A stretch of 64,000 nucleotides of DNA from Micromonospora eburnea (GCF_900090225.1 NZ_FMHY01000002.1:682001-746000); one strand, 5' to 3'. Numbered from the stretch's first letter, positions 39,074 to 47,221 are shown. Translations and numbers: made by a program. The notes: generated by a model not told the origin, from the sequence alone.

Positions 39074-39775
39074 TCAGTCGGACGCCAGGAGGTGAAGCCT
39101 GCTTGAGGTCAACGGCGCGGACGCGGCTTCCGCCTCCGGGGCGGCCCCGGCGACGGGGCCGGCCGGCCGGCGGGTCAGGCTCACCGCGACCACGCTGAGC
39201 AGGGTCACCTCGGTGAGGATGAGCAGGCGTTCGACCAGGCCGAGCAGCATCCGGTCACCGGGGTAGGCGGACCAGACCATCGCCCCGGCCAGCAGCAGGC
39301 TGACCATGGTGAGCGCGCGCAGCCAGCCGGCGGCGCGGCCACCCAGGTGCCCGGCGAGCAGCCAGCCGGCGACCGGCAGGGCGAGAAAGGCCACCACCGA
39401 GGCGTAGCGGTGCAGATAGGCCGCGGTGTCCATGGGCAGGCCGGGCTCGTTGGTGGGCACCACGGCGGCGGTCAGCAGGCCGGCGGTCCAGGCCGCCATA
39501 AACAGCGCCGCGACCCGTTGCCGCCGTCGCGGCCCGCCGGGCTCCGACCCCGATCCGGTACGCCAGAGGGCCGGGATCAGCATTGCCGTCGCGGCGGCGA
39601 GCAGCGCCATGGCCACGTCGATCACGCCGCCCCGGTCCGATACGGCGAAGTCGCTGACGGTCAGGGACCAGGGGTCCAGGTCGTCGTTGACGACGACGTG
39701 ACCAAGCACGGCGAGTACCGCCGCCAGGGCGATCCCGCCGAGAGCGAGCAGGCCGTTTCTCTGGTTTTCGGGCAT
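39074..39775 (-). CDS. DUF998 membrane protein
   Basis: A 233-residue integral membrane protein with about six hydrophobic segments. The DUF998 pattern is seen in DDLDPWSLTVSDFAVSDRGGVIDVAMALLA, the loop VVPTNEPGLPMDTAAYLHRYASVVAFLALPVAG and TEVTLLSVVAVSL. The function of DUF998 is not established. The tail after the last helix (APEAEAASAPLTSS) is disordered. Confidence 0.8.
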   Translation of the reverse strand: MPENQRNGLLALGGIALAAVLAVLGHVVVNDDLDPWSLTVSDFAVSDRGGVIDVAMALLAAATAMLIPALWRTGSGSEPGGPRRRQRVAALFMAAWTAGLLTAAVVPTNEPGLPMDTAAYLHRYASVVAFLALPVAGWLLAGHLGGRAAGWLRALTMVSLLLAGAMVWSAYPGDRMLLGLVERLLILTEVTLLSVVAVSLTRRPAGPVAGAAPEAEAASAPLTSSRLHLLASD

Positions 39776-39888
39776 GCCTCAGCCTGTCGCTGAAACCACC
39801 CGAAACGGATCCGGGACGGGCACCCACTTTGGTCCCGGGAATTTCCCCTACCGGCTGCTCCGGGTCCGGCGATCCGTCCACATCGGCA

Positions 39889-40521
39889 TCAAGAGGCTGC
39901 CGTCGATTCCTCCACCAGCGCCTTGGCACGGCTGTTGCGGGCGGTGATCGCGGTCACCGCCCAGCCGGCCGCCGCGAACCCGGCCGCCGCAGCCGCGCCG
40001 ATGAGCGCGAGCCGCCATGCCGACTGGGTCAGCGCCGTGCCGCCCAGGTGGCCGACCAGCGCTCCGTACGCCGACCAGCAGGTCGCCGCCAGCCCCTCGT
40101 AGATCAGAAAGAGGCGGTACGGGTAGCGGCTGCGGCCCGCCGAGAAGCAGGCGGCCATCCGCCCGCCGGGCACGAAGCGGCACAGCAGGATCACCAGTGG
40201 CCCCGGCTCGCGTAGTCCCCGGGTGACCCGCGCGGCGGCGCGACGGGCCCGGCCGGGCATCGTGGGCCGCGTCGCCCGGCGGTTCGGGGCGCTCCGGCCC
40301 AGCAGGTAGCACGCGAGATCGCCGGCGAAGACGCCGAGCGCGCCGACGGCGATGGTGAGCGGCAGACTCAGCCCGCCGTAGACGGTGAGCGCGCCGCTGG
40401 TGATCATGACGACCTGGGTCGGTACGACCGGCACGAAGGCGTCGGCGGCCAGCAGCCCCAGCAGCGCCAGGTAGGCCCACGTCGGCGACGCGACGTTAGA
40501 GATGAGTTCGAGCACGACCAC
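39889..40521 (-). CDS. DedA-family membrane protein
   Basis: A 210-residue polytopic protein. DedA signatures: SPTWAYLALLGLLAADAFVPVVPTQVVMITSGAL, GVFAGDLACYLLGR, and FVPGGRMAACFSAGRSRYPYRLFLIYEGLAATCWSAYGALVGHLGG. DedA proteins are implicated in lipid-carrier (undecaprenyl phosphate) or phospholipid flipping and membrane potential homeostasis. GTG 40521; an in-frame GTG two codons later with GAGGTGG upstream is an alternative. Confidence 0.85.
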   Translation of the reverse strand: MVVLELISNVASPTWAYLALLGLLAADAFVPVVPTQVVMITSGALTVYGGLSLPLTIAVGALGVFAGDLACYLLGRSAPNRRATRPTMPGRARRAAARVTRGLREPGPLVILLCRFVPGGRMAACFSAGRSRYPYRLFLIYEGLAATCWSAYGALVGHLGGTALTQSAWRLALIGAAAAAGFAAAGWAVTAITARNSRAKALVEESTAAS

Positions 40522-40909
40522 CTCGCCGGATTCCCCCGTTCGACCGCACTGAGCCTGACGGCGTGTCCCACGTCACTGCGGGCACCCCCGTCCGGTCGTG
40601 ACCACTGACACCAGCGGGCCACCAGTGGAGAACGATGCCGCGGTGGCCGATGTGACGACGCTTCGACGTGTCGGCGCGCACCGGAGCGGGCGGCGGAAGG
40701 GCGATCCCCGGCGTACCGTTGTCGGAACGCGGTCCCGCCCGTCGGACCCCCGTCCCCGACGACCGGGCCGCCGCGGGTCGCCGGCAGGTCCCGTGCCGGC
40801 GACCCGCCCCACAGCATCGTTGTCGGACCTCCGACAGCACATCCCCTTCGAGGTAGCCGCCGGATACGATCCCGGGCTCAACCGACAATCCCATTCGGGA
40901 GGCTCCTCG
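40522..40909. other. Intergenic region between dedA and the excalibur gene
   Basis: About 390 bp. An open frame runs through much of it into the excalibur gene, but its codon use and low-complexity Arg/Pro content argue against translation. It contains two copies of CGTTGTCGGA (about 40716 and 40818), the second part of a 16-bp palindrome, and a TACGAT -10-like box at 40865-40870. Confidence 0.5.
40821..40836. promoter_or_regulatory. 16-bp perfect palindrome upstream of the excalibur gene
   Basis: TGTCGGA-CC-TCCGACA, a 7-bp perfect inverted repeat, lies 28 nt upstream of TACGAT (40865-40870). The spacing suits an activator or repressor site. It does not match the actinobacterial LexA box. 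Confidence 0.45.
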
Positions 40910-41188
40910 ATGGTTTCCAGGCTCGTTCGGGGTGTGCTGGCCCTGTCCCTGGCGCTTGGCGGCAGCACCTTCGTCGCCGTCGGCCCGGCGGAGGCGGCGG
41001 CAAAGCGATACAAGAACTGCACCGCACTGAACAAGGTCTACAAGCACGGCGTGGGCAAGAAGGGCGCGAAGGACAAGGTCCGCGGCAAGACCAAGCCGGT
41101 CACCAACTTCAAGGTGTCCAACGCGATCTACGCGAAGAACACCCACCTGGACCGGGACCGGGACGGCATCGCCTGCGAGAAGCGTTGA
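40910..41188 (+). CDS. Secreted excalibur calcium-binding protein
   Basis: A 92-residue exported protein. A Sec signal (MVSRLVRGVLALSLALGGSTFVAVGPAEA) precedes a mature part with YKNCTALNKVYKHGVG and the terminal DRDRDGIACEK, the DxDxDGxxCE calcium-binding excalibur motif with its paired Cys. It is probably an extracellular surface or matrix protein; the partner is unknown. GGGAGG stands 7 nt before ATG 40910, which decides the start against the longer open frame. Confidence 0.88.
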   Translation: MVSRLVRGVLALSLALGGSTFVAVGPAEAAAKRYKNCTALNKVYKHGVGKKGAKDKVRGKTKPVTNFKVSNAIYAKNTHLDRDRDGIACEKR

Positions 41189-41247
41189 CCTCGTACGGAC
41201 GGCGGTGGCGGCCGGAAAACCGCTCGCCCCGGGTGCCGTGCCGGTCG

Positions 41248-41253
41248 TACGGT
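41248..41253 (+). promoter_or_regulatory. -10 box of the thrS-type leader transcript
   Basis: TACGGT lies 6 nt before the ATG of the leader peptide with no Shine-Dalgarno between, so transcription should start at or next to that ATG. No clear -35 hexamer. Confidence 0.5.
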
Positions 41254-41259
41254 CGCCGT

Positions 41260-41313
41260 ATGCGCAGCGCGGTGGTGACCACGACGCCGGGAATCCCCGG
41301 CGCGCCGCACTGA
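41260..41313 (+). CDS. Leader peptide MRSAVVTTTPGIPGAPH (Thr attenuator)
   Basis: Seventeen codons and TGA, upstream of a threonyl-tRNA synthetase gene. Codons 7-9 are ACC ACG ACG, three consecutive Thr codons. The ATG would be at the 5' end of a leaderless mRNA (TACGGT at 41248-41253). A small hairpin (41286-41301) begins in the third Thr codon, and a 15-bp perfect hairpin follows 12 nt after the stop. This is the arrangement of ribosome-mediated transcription attenuation: stalling on Thr codons when charged tRNA-Thr is scarce would favour an alternative fold and read-through. Coding is inferred from structure and context. Confidence 0.7.
   Translation: MRSAVVTTTPGIPGAPH
41286..41301 (+). 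promoter_or_regulatory. Leader hairpin overlapping the Thr codons
   Basis: GCCGGG (41286-41291), AATC loop, CCCGGC (41296-41301). Its CCCCGG segment can instead pair with CCGGGG in the 5' arm of the downstream terminator, so it could act as the pause or antiterminator element. Confidence 0.5.
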
Positions 41314-41325
41314 CGTTTCCGTCGA

Positions 41326-41358
41326 CGAGGCCCCGGGGCGAACCGCCCCGGGGCCTCG
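41326..41358 (+). terminator. Attenuator hairpin of the threonyl-tRNA synthetase gene
   Basis: CGAGGCCCCGGGGCG (41326-41340), loop AAC, CGCCCCGGGGCCTCG (41344-41358): a perfect 15-bp stem lying between the leader peptide stop and the synthetase ribosome site (AAGGAGAG, 41399-41406). No U-tract follows, as is usual for high-GC actinobacterial attenuators. Confidence 0.7.
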
Positions 41359-41410
41359 CGGCGTTCCGGGCCCGCTCGCCTCCGGGTCGTACCCGATCAA
41401 GGAGAGCGAC

Positions 41411-42628
41411 ATGATCGACCACCGCAGGCTCGGCCGGGACCTGGAGCTGTTCGCCTCGGACCCGCTCGCGGGCGCCGGCCTGCCCATCTGGCTGCCGGCC
41501 GGCGCCGCCGCCCGGCACGCCGTCGAGGAGTACGTACGGGAGCTGGAGCGCCGGGCCGGCTACCGGCACGTCTACTCGCCACCGCTGGGCCGGCGGGAGC
41601 TGTTCGAGCTCTCCGGGCACCTGGGCTACTTTGCCGATGACATGTTTCCGCCGATGCGGCTCTCCGCCGACGACGAGTTCGTGCTCCGGCCGGCGCTCTG
41701 CCCGCACCACGCGCTGGTGTACCGGGCCCGGGGCCGGTCCTACCGGGAGTTGCCGCTGCGCGTCGGCGAGCTGGGCGGAATGTACCGGGCGGAGCGCTCC
41801 GGGGTGCTCGGCGGTCTCGCCCGGGTACGCGCCATCTCCCTCAACGACGCGCACAACTTCTGCGCGCTGGAGCAGGTCGGTGACGAGGTGCACGAGATCC
41901 TCCGGTTGATCCGCGAGGCGCACGCCGCGCTCGGCGTACGGCCGGCCGGGTTCCGGCTGTCGCTGCGCGGGCCGGGCGAGAAGTACGTCGGGGACGACCG
42001 CTCGTGGGCGCGGGCCGAGGAGCTGCTCCGCGAGGCGCTCGACGGGGTCGACTTCACCGAGGGGCCGGGCGAGGCCGCCTTCTACGGACCGAAGATCGAC
42101 ATCCAGATCGTCGACGCGGCCGGCCGGGAGTCGACCATCTCCACCATCCAGCTCGACTTCGACAAGCCGGAGAAGTTCGACCTGTCGTACACCGCCGCGG
42201 ACGGGAGCCGGAAGCGGCCGGTGATGGTGCACCGGAGCCTCGTCGGCAGCATGGAACGGCTCTTCGCGTACCTGATCGAGGTGCACGCCGGTGCCTTCCC
42301 GGCCTGGTACGCCCCGGTGCAGCTGGTGCTGCTCCCCGTCGACGACGGCCAGGCGGACCCGGCCGTCGACCTGTGCCGCCGGGCCGAGGCGGCGGGGCTG
42401 CGGGCCGAGGTCGAACTGGCCGGCTCGCTGGGCGCCCGGATCCGGGACGCGGCCCGCCGGAAGGTTCCGTACGTCGGGGTGGTCGGCCCCCGGGAGGCGG
42501 CCGACGGGTCGGTGTCCCTGCGCCTGCGCGACGGCCGTGGGCTCGACCCGATGCCGGTGGCCGACGCGCTGGGATTGATCGGGCGGGTGGTCGCCGCCCG
42601 TTCGGCCGGCCTGCTCCCGGCCACCTGA
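41411..42628 (+). CDS. Second threonyl-tRNA synthetase, catalytic and anticodon domains only
   Basis: A 405-residue class II synthetase, about 240 residues shorter than ThrS because the TGS and editing domains are absent. The three zinc/substrate ligands are Cys97, His148 and His274, spaced 51 and 126, exactly as Cys334, His385 and His511 in the Escherichia coli enzyme. Motif 2 is MYRAERSGVLGGLARVRAISLNDAH and motif 3 lies around VHRSLVGSMERL. Residues about 300-400 form the anticodon-binding domain. AAGGAG stands 6 nt before ATG 41411. It should charge tRNA-Thr but not clear Ser-tRNA-Thr itself. It is possibly a stress-induced or inhibitor-tolerant isoform; expression is probably set by the Thr leader upstream. 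Confidence 0.85.
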   Translation: MIDHRRLGRDLELFASDPLAGAGLPIWLPAGAAARHAVEEYVRELERRAGYRHVYSPPLGRRELFELSGHLGYFADDMFPPMRLSADDEFVLRPALCPHHALVYRARGRSYRELPLRVGELGGMYRAERSGVLGGLARVRAISLNDAHNFCALEQVGDEVHEILRLIREAHAALGVRPAGFRLSLRGPGEKYVGDDRSWARAEELLREALDGVDFTEGPGEAAFYGPKIDIQIVDAAGRESTISTIQLDFDKPEKFDLSYTAADGSRKRPVMVHRSLVGSMERLFAYLIEVHAGAFPAWYAPVQLVLLPVDDGQADPAVDLCRRAEAAGLRAEVELAGSLGARIRDAARRKVPYVGVVGPREAADGSVSLRLRDGRGLDPMPVADALGLIGRVVAARSAGLLPAT

Positions 42629-42683
42629 CGGCCGCCGGTCCGGGCCACCGCCGGGATCCTGACCGGCTCTCCGGGCACCGGCC

Positions 42684-42722
42684 GGCGCCGGCTTCCCGCC
42701 CTGAGGGTGGGAAGCCGGCGCC
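42684..42722. terminator. Bidirectional terminator hairpin
   Basis: GGCGCCGGCTTCCC (42684-42697) pairs with GGGAAGCCGGCGCC (42709-42722), a 14-bp perfect stem with 11-nt loop, between the convergent synthetase and ABC exporter genes. Confidence 0.8.
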
Positions 42723-42743
42723 AGGCCGGTCACCCGATGCACG

Positions 42744-44789
42744 TCAGTTCTTGGCCGGCGCGGCCGCCGGGAGCGTCCCGGCCGGCGCGCCCCCGGTCGG
42801 CGGTGCCGGGATCTCGTCGGTGATCACCGCGCCGGTGAACTGCGACCGGTACAGCCGGGCGTACGCCCCGTCGGCGGCGAGGAGCTGGTCGTGGCTGCCC
42901 TGCTCGACGATCCGGCCCTGCTCCATCATCAGGATCAGGTCGGCGTCGCGGATGGTGGAGAGCCGGTGCGCGATGACGAAGCTGGTCCGATCCGAACGCA
43001 GCGCCGCCATCGCCCGCTGGAGCAGAACCTCGGTGCGGGTGTCCACCGAACTTGTCGCCTCGTCGAGGATCAGCAGCGACGGCTCGGCCAGGAACGCCCG
43101 GGCGATCGTGATGAGCTGCTTCTCGCCCGCGCTGACGTTGCTGCCCTCCTCGTCGATCACGGTGTCGTACCCGTCGGGCAGGCTGCGTACGAACCGGTCC
43201 ACGAAGGTGGCCCGGGCCGCCGCCAGAATCTCCTCCTCGGTGGCGCCCGGCCGCCCGTACGCGATGTTGTCGCGGATGGTTCCGCCGAAGAGCCAGGTGT
43301 CCTGGAGCACCATGCCGATCCGGCCGCGCAGCTCGTCCCGGCGCATCGTGGTGATGTCCACCCCGTCCAGGGTGATCCGGCCCGCGTCCAGCTCGTAGAA
43401 CCGCATGATCAGGTTGACCAGCGTGGTCTTGCCGGCACCGGTCGGGCCGACGATGGCCACCGTGTGCCCGGGCTCGGCGACCAGGGACAGGTCGTCGATC
43501 AGGGGCTTGTCCGGGGCGTACCGGAAGGAGACGTGCTCGAACTCGACGCGGCCGTGCGGGTCGGCGATCCGGGCCGGTCGCGCCGGCTCCGGGGTCTGCT
43601 CCTCGGCGTCGAGGACGGCGAAGACCCGCTCGGCCGAGGCCACCCCGGACTGGAGCAGGTTCGCCATCGAGGCGACCTGGGTGAGCGGCTGGGTGAACTG
43701 TCGCGAGTACTGGATGAACGCCTGCACGTCGCCGAGGCTCATCGTGCCCGAGGCCACCCGTAGGCCGCCGACCACGGCGATCGCCACGTAGCTGAGGTTC
43801 CCGATGAAGAACATCGCCGGCATGATGATCCCGGAGACGAACTGCGCGCCGAAGCTCGCCTGGAACAGTTGCTCGTTCTTGGCGTGGAAGGCGGCCTCCA
43901 CCTCCTTCTGCCGGCCGAAGACCTTGACCAGCTCGTGGCCGGTGTACGCCTCCTCGATCTGCCCGTTCAGCTCGCCGGTGTGCGTCCACTGGGCGATGAA
44001 CTTGCCCTGCGACCGCTTGGCGATCTGGCCGGTGACCACCACCGACAGCGGCACCGCCACCAGGGCCACCAGCGCCAGCAGCGGCGAGATCCAGACCATC
44101 ATGGCCAGTACGCCGACGACGGTGAGCAGCGAGGTGACCAGCTGGCTCAGCGTCTGCTGGAGGGTCTGCGAGATGTTGTCGATGTCGTTGGTGACCCGGC
44201 TGAGCAACTCGCCGCGGGGCTGCCGGTCGAAGTAGGGCAGCGGCAGCCGGTTGAGCTTGTCCTCCACCTCGGCGCGCAGCCGCAGGATCGTCCGCTGCAC
44301 CACGCCGTTGAGCACCCAGCCCTGCGCCCACATCAGCACGGCGGCCCCGACATAGAGCGCCAGCGCCAGGGCCAGCACCCGGCCCAGCGCGGCGAAGTCG
44401 ATGCCGACGCCGGGCACCACGTGCATCTTGGCCAGCATGTCGGCGAAGTTGCCGTTGCCGGATGCCCGGGCCGCGGCCACCGCCTGCTCGGTGGTGGTGC
44501 CCTCGGGCAGACGCCGGCCGATCACCCCGCTGAAGATCAGGTCGGTGGCGTGGCCGAGCACCTTCGGCCCGATGACGCTGAGCCCGACGCTCGCCACGGC
44601 CAGCGCGAGCACGCCGGTCAGTTGCACCCGGTGCGGCCGGAGCCGCCCCAACAGCCGCCGGGCGGACGGCCCGAAATTCATCGCCTTCTCGGCGGGCATG
44701 CCCATGCCCATGTGCGGCGGACCGCCGCCGCCGCGCCGCCCGGCCGGTGGCAGCCGCTTCGGCGTCTCCTTCTGCTTGACAGCGCTCAT
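42744..44789 (-). CDS. ABC exporter half-transporter, canonical ATP-site subunit
   Basis: A 681-residue TM-NBD half-transporter. The N-terminus is a basic Gly-rich tail, the TM domain spans about 60-400, and the NBD has Walker [10 protein letters not shown], signature NVSAGEKQ, Walker [13 protein letters not shown] with catalytic Glu, and the switch His in IAHRLST. The partner at 44946-46679 has Asp at the catalytic Glu position, so the pair resembles heterodimeric multidrug exporters (BmrCD/TM287-288 type). ATG 44789 follows GAGGTGGCGGC and overlaps the stop of the preceding mini-ORF; longer open frames upstream run through repeated DNA. Confidence 0.88.
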   Translation of the reverse strand: MSAVKQKETPKRLPPAGRRGGGGPPHMGMGMPAEKAMNFGPSARRLLGRLRPHRVQLTGVLALAVASVGLSVIGPKVLGHATDLIFSGVIGRRLPEGTTTEQAVAAARASGNGNFADMLAKMHVVPGVGIDFAALGRVLALALALYVGAAVLMWAQGWVLNGVVQRTILRLRAEVEDKLNRLPLPYFDRQPRGELLSRVTNDIDNISQTLQQTLSQLVTSLLTVVGVLAMMVWISPLLALVALVAVPLSVVVTGQIAKRSQGKFIAQWTHTGELNGQIEEAYTGHELVKVFGRQKEVEAAFHAKNEQLFQASFGAQFVSGIIMPAMFFIGNLSYVAIAVVGGLRVASGTMSLGDVQAFIQYSRQFTQPLTQVASMANLLQSGVASAERVFAVLDAEEQTPEPARPARIADPHGRVEFEHVSFRYAPDKPLIDDLSLVAEPGHTVAIVGPTGAGKTTLVNLIMRFYELDAGRITLDGVDITTMRRDELRGRIGMVLQDTWLFGGTIRDNIAYGRPGATEEEILAAARATFVDRFVRSLPDGYDTVIDEEGSNVSAGEKQLITIARAFLAEPSLLILDEATSSVDTRTEVLLQRAMAALRSDRTSFVIAHRLSTIRDADLILMMEQGRIVEQGSHDQLLAADGAYARLYRSQFTGAVITDEIPAPPTGGAPAGTLPAAAPAKN

Positions 44790-44869
44790 GCCGCCACCTC
44801 GCTTCGCTCGGCGTCGCCATGAGGCACCACGGCGCTGCACTGATGATTCGCTCGCTGACGCTCGCTCAT
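44786..44869 (-). CDS. 27-codon mini-ORF, repeat copy next to the downstream exporter gene
   Basis: It starts [12 protein letters not shown] and ends AERSEVAA. Its ATG overlaps the stop of the sister mini-ORF (ATGA) and its stop overlaps the start of the downstream exporter gene (ATGA). The GAGGTGGCGGC before that start doubles as ribosome site. Whether the peptide is stable or serves only to pass ribosomes along is unknown. Confidence 0.45.
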   Translation of the reverse strand: MSERQRANHQCSAVVPHGDAERSEVAA

Positions 44870-44946
44870 GCCGCCACCTCGCTTCGCTCGGCGTCGCCAT
44901 GAGGCACCACGGCGCTGTGTTGATGATTCGCTCGCTGACGCTCGCT
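44787..44946 (-). repeat. Two tandem 80-bp repeats between the exporter genes
   Basis: Copies at 44787-44866 and 44867-44946 differ at three adjacent positions (77/80 identical). The first 14 bp of a third copy follow at 44947, inside the end of the upstream exporter gene. Each unit carries GAGCG/AGCGA-rich sequence, an ATG, 27 codons and a TGA, and reproduces the stop/start junction, so the operon stays coupled. Confidence 0.95.
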
Positions 44947-44949
44947 CAT
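44866..44949 (-). CDS. 27-codon mini-ORF, repeat copy next to the upstream exporter gene
   Basis: It starts [12 protein letters not shown] and ends AERSEVAA, the same last four residues as the exporter encoded just before it. The ATG overlaps that exporter stop as ATGA. It differs from its sister copy at one residue (His for Cys at position 11). Translation is likely because of the coupling, but a peptide function is not implied. Confidence 0.45.
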   Translation of the reverse strand: MSERQRANHQHSAVVPHGDAERSEVAA

Positions 44950-46679
44950 GCCGCCACCTCCGCGGTCTGCTGGGACGCCACGATCTCGGCGTACGTGGGG
45001 CAGGTCTGGAGCAGGTCCTCGTGTCGGCCCATCCCGACGACGCCTCCGTCCTCGAGCACGAGGATCTGATCGGCGTCGATGATCGTGGAGACCCGCTGGG
45101 CCACGATCACCACCGCCGCCTCCGCGGTGACCGGTTTCAGGGCGGCCCGCAGCCGGGCGTCCGTGCCGAGGTCGAGCGCGGAGAAAGAGTCGTCGAACAA
45201 GTAGATCTCCGGTTTGCGGACCAGTGCGCGGGCGATCGCCAGTCGCTGCCGCTGACCGCCGGAGACGTTCGTGCCGCCCTGCGCGATCGGCGCGTCCAGG
45301 CCGCCCGGCATCTCGGCGACGAACTCCCGGGCCTGGGCGATCTCCAGCGCCGCCCAGAGGTCGGCGTCGGAGGCGTCCGGGTTGCCGTACCGCAGGTTAC
45401 TGGCGACCGTGCCGCTGAACAGGTACGGTCGCTGCGGCACGAGCCCGATCCGCCGCCACAGCTCGTCCGGGGCCAGTTCGCGGACGTCCACCCCGTCGAC
45501 GAGGACCATCCCCGTGGTCGGGTCGACCAGCCGCGGGATCAGGGTGAGCAGGGTGGTCTTGCCGGCGCCGGTGGAGCCGATGATCGCCGTCGTCCGCCCG
45601 GGCTCGGCGCGGAACGAGATGTCGTGCAGCACCGGGGCGGTCGCCCCCGGGTACTGGAAGCCGACCCCGCGCAGTTCCAGCTCGCCCCGGGCGGACACCT
45701 CGGTCACCGGCCGGGCAGCCGGCGCCACCGAGGACTCGGTGTCCAGCACCTCCACGATGCGCTCGGCGCAGACCGACGCGCGGGGCACCATCATCAGCAT
45801 GAAGGTGGCCATCATGACCGCCATCAGGATCTGCATCAGGTACTGGAGGAACGCGGTCAGCGCGCCGATTTCGATCTGGCCGGAGTCCACCCGGCCGGCG
45901 CCGAACCAGAGCACCGCGACGCTGGAGACGTTGAGCACCAGCATCACCAGCGGGAAGATCAGTGCCTGGAGCCGGCCGATCCGCAGCGCGGTCGCGGTCA
46001 GGTCGCCGTTCGCGACCCCGAAGCGCTCCGTCTCGTACGGCTCGCGGACGAAGGCGCGGACCACCCGGATGCCGGTGATCTGCTCGCGCAGCACCCGGTT
46101 CACCGTGTCGATCCGGGTCTGCATCAGCCGGAAGCCCGGCACCATCCGCCGGATGACCAGGCCCAGGGCGACCGCCAGGACCGGCACGCACACCAGCATC
46201 AGCCAGGAGAGCCCGACGTCCTCGCGGAGCGCCATCACCACGCCGCCGATGCTCATGATCGGCGCGGCCACCAGCATGGTGCAGGTCAGCAGGACGAGCA
46301 TCTGCACCTGCTGAACGTCGTTGGTGTTCCGGGTGATCAGCGAGGGTGCCCCGAACCGGGCCACCTCGCGGGCGGAGAAGCGGTTGACGTGGCTGAAGAT
46401 GGCGGCCCGGACATCGCGGCCGAACCCCATCGCGGTCTTCGCGCCGAGGTAGACGGCGGCGATCGAGCAGGCGATCTGGAGCAGGCTGACGAGCAGCATC
46501 CAGCCGCCCGTACGCATGATCTGGCCGGTGTCGCCGACGGCCACGCCCCGGTCGATGATCTCGGCGTTGAGGCTCGGCAGGTAGAGCGAGGCCATCGTGC
46601 CGACGAACTGGAACGCCACCACGGCGGCCAGCGGCCTCCGGTACGGGCGTAAGTGGTTACGGAGTAGGCGGATCAGCAC
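44946..46679 (-). CDS. ABC exporter half-transporter, degenerate-site subunit
   Basis: A 577-residue TM-NBD half-transporter. Walker A is GSTGAGKTT, signature NVSGGQRQRLAIARAL, and Walker B ends LFDDSFSALD with Asp where the catalytic Glu is expected; the switch position reads VAQRVST with Gln in place of His. Both features mark the degenerate ATP site of heterodimeric exporters. GTG 46679 overlaps the end of the marR gene, so marR, both ABC genes and the mini-ORFs form one coupled operon. The substrate is probably a drug or lipid-like compound. Confidence 0.88.
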   Translation of the reverse strand: MLIRLLRNHLRPYRRPLAAVVAFQFVGTMASLYLPSLNAEIIDRGVAVGDTGQIMRTGGWMLLVSLLQIACSIAAVYLGAKTAMGFGRDVRAAIFSHVNRFSAREVARFGAPSLITRNTNDVQQVQMLVLLTCTMLVAAPIMSIGGVVMALREDVGLSWLMLVCVPVLAVALGLVIRRMVPGFRLMQTRIDTVNRVLREQITGIRVVRAFVREPYETERFGVANGDLTATALRIGRLQALIFPLVMLVLNVSSVAVLWFGAGRVDSGQIEIGALTAFLQYLMQILMAVMMATFMLMMVPRASVCAERIVEVLDTESSVAPAARPVTEVSARGELELRGVGFQYPGATAPVLHDISFRAEPGRTTAIIGSTGAGKTTLLTLIPRLVDPTTGMVLVDGVDVRELAPDELWRRIGLVPQRPYLFSGTVASNLRYGNPDASDADLWAALEIAQAREFVAEMPGGLDAPIAQGGTNVSGGQRQRLAIARALVRKPEIYLFDDSFSALDLGTDARLRAALKPVTAEAAVVIVAQRVSTIIDADQILVLEDGGVVGMGRHEDLLQTCPTYAEIVASQQTAEVAA

Positions 46680-47197
46680 AGCCGGGGCCCCCGTGTCATG
46701 TCGGTGGATTCCTTGTCTGGGTTCAACCGGCCGATGGCCCCGTCGGACATCGTCGTGATGAGTTCGGCGAGGAACTCACGGATCACTGCCCGTTTGGCCG
46801 GGTCGGCGTCGACGGAGGTGAGCGGCCGGTCACTGTGGATCATTTCAATGAGGGCCTGGGCGTGCTCCCGGCCCTTGTCGGTCAGCGTGAGTTGGACGCT
46901 ACGTCGGTCGTTGACGTCCCGGCGGCGTTCGACGAACCCGTCCCGTTCGAGGGTGTCGACGATCCCGGTGAGGGTTGCCGGGCGGACGAAGCACCGCTCG
47001 GCGACCTCCCGGTGGGTGCTCTCGCCGGTGCCCGCCAGGATGAACAGCACCCGCATGCCGGCCGAGGTGAGCCCGTGGTGCTCGGCCAGGTAACGCCCCC
47101 AGTGCTGCTCGACCAGATGCCCGGCGATCGCGATCAGCCGACCGAGCGGCGCGTGGTGCAGGGCGTCGGGGAAGCGGACGAGCGGTTCCATCTTCAC
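46673..47197 (-). CDS. MarR-family transcriptional regulator
   Basis: A 174-residue winged-helix regulator. The core is LTSAGMRVLFILAGTGESTHREVAERCFVRPATLTGIVDTLERDGFVERRRDVNDRRSVQLTLTDKG, the MarR DNA-binding domain with the DxRS wing. It probably represses the ABC exporter operon it heads. GTG 47197 has TAACGT exactly 6 nt upstream on the minus strand, so a leaderless start is favoured over the ATG two codons later. Confidence 0.9.
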   Translation of the reverse strand: MKMEPLVRFPDALHHAPLGRLIAIAGHLVEQHWGRYLAEHHGLTSAGMRVLFILAGTGESTHREVAERCFVRPATLTGIVDTLERDGFVERRRDVNDRRSVQLTLTDKGREHAQALIEMIHSDRPLTSVDADPAKRAVIREFLAELITTMSDGAIGRLNPDKESTDMTRGPRLC

Positions 47198-47221
47198 GCG
47201 GCCACGTTAGACCCCTGATCG

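Noticed and set aside
40598..41188. A longer N-terminal form of the excalibur protein
   Set aside because: The extra residues are Arg/Pro-rich without similarity and would bury the signal peptide; ATG 40910 has a good ribosome site.
41189..41410. T-box riboswitch upstream of the threonyl-tRNA synthetase
   Set aside because: No T-box bulge sequence or specifier stem could be recognised; the Thr-codon leader peptide with a downstream hairpin explains the region better.
44790..44900. N-terminal extension of the downstream exporter protein through the 80-bp repeat
   Set aside because: That frame is Arg/Ser-rich and crosses repeated DNA; the ATG at 44789 follows GAGGTGGCGGC and overlaps the mini-ORF stop.
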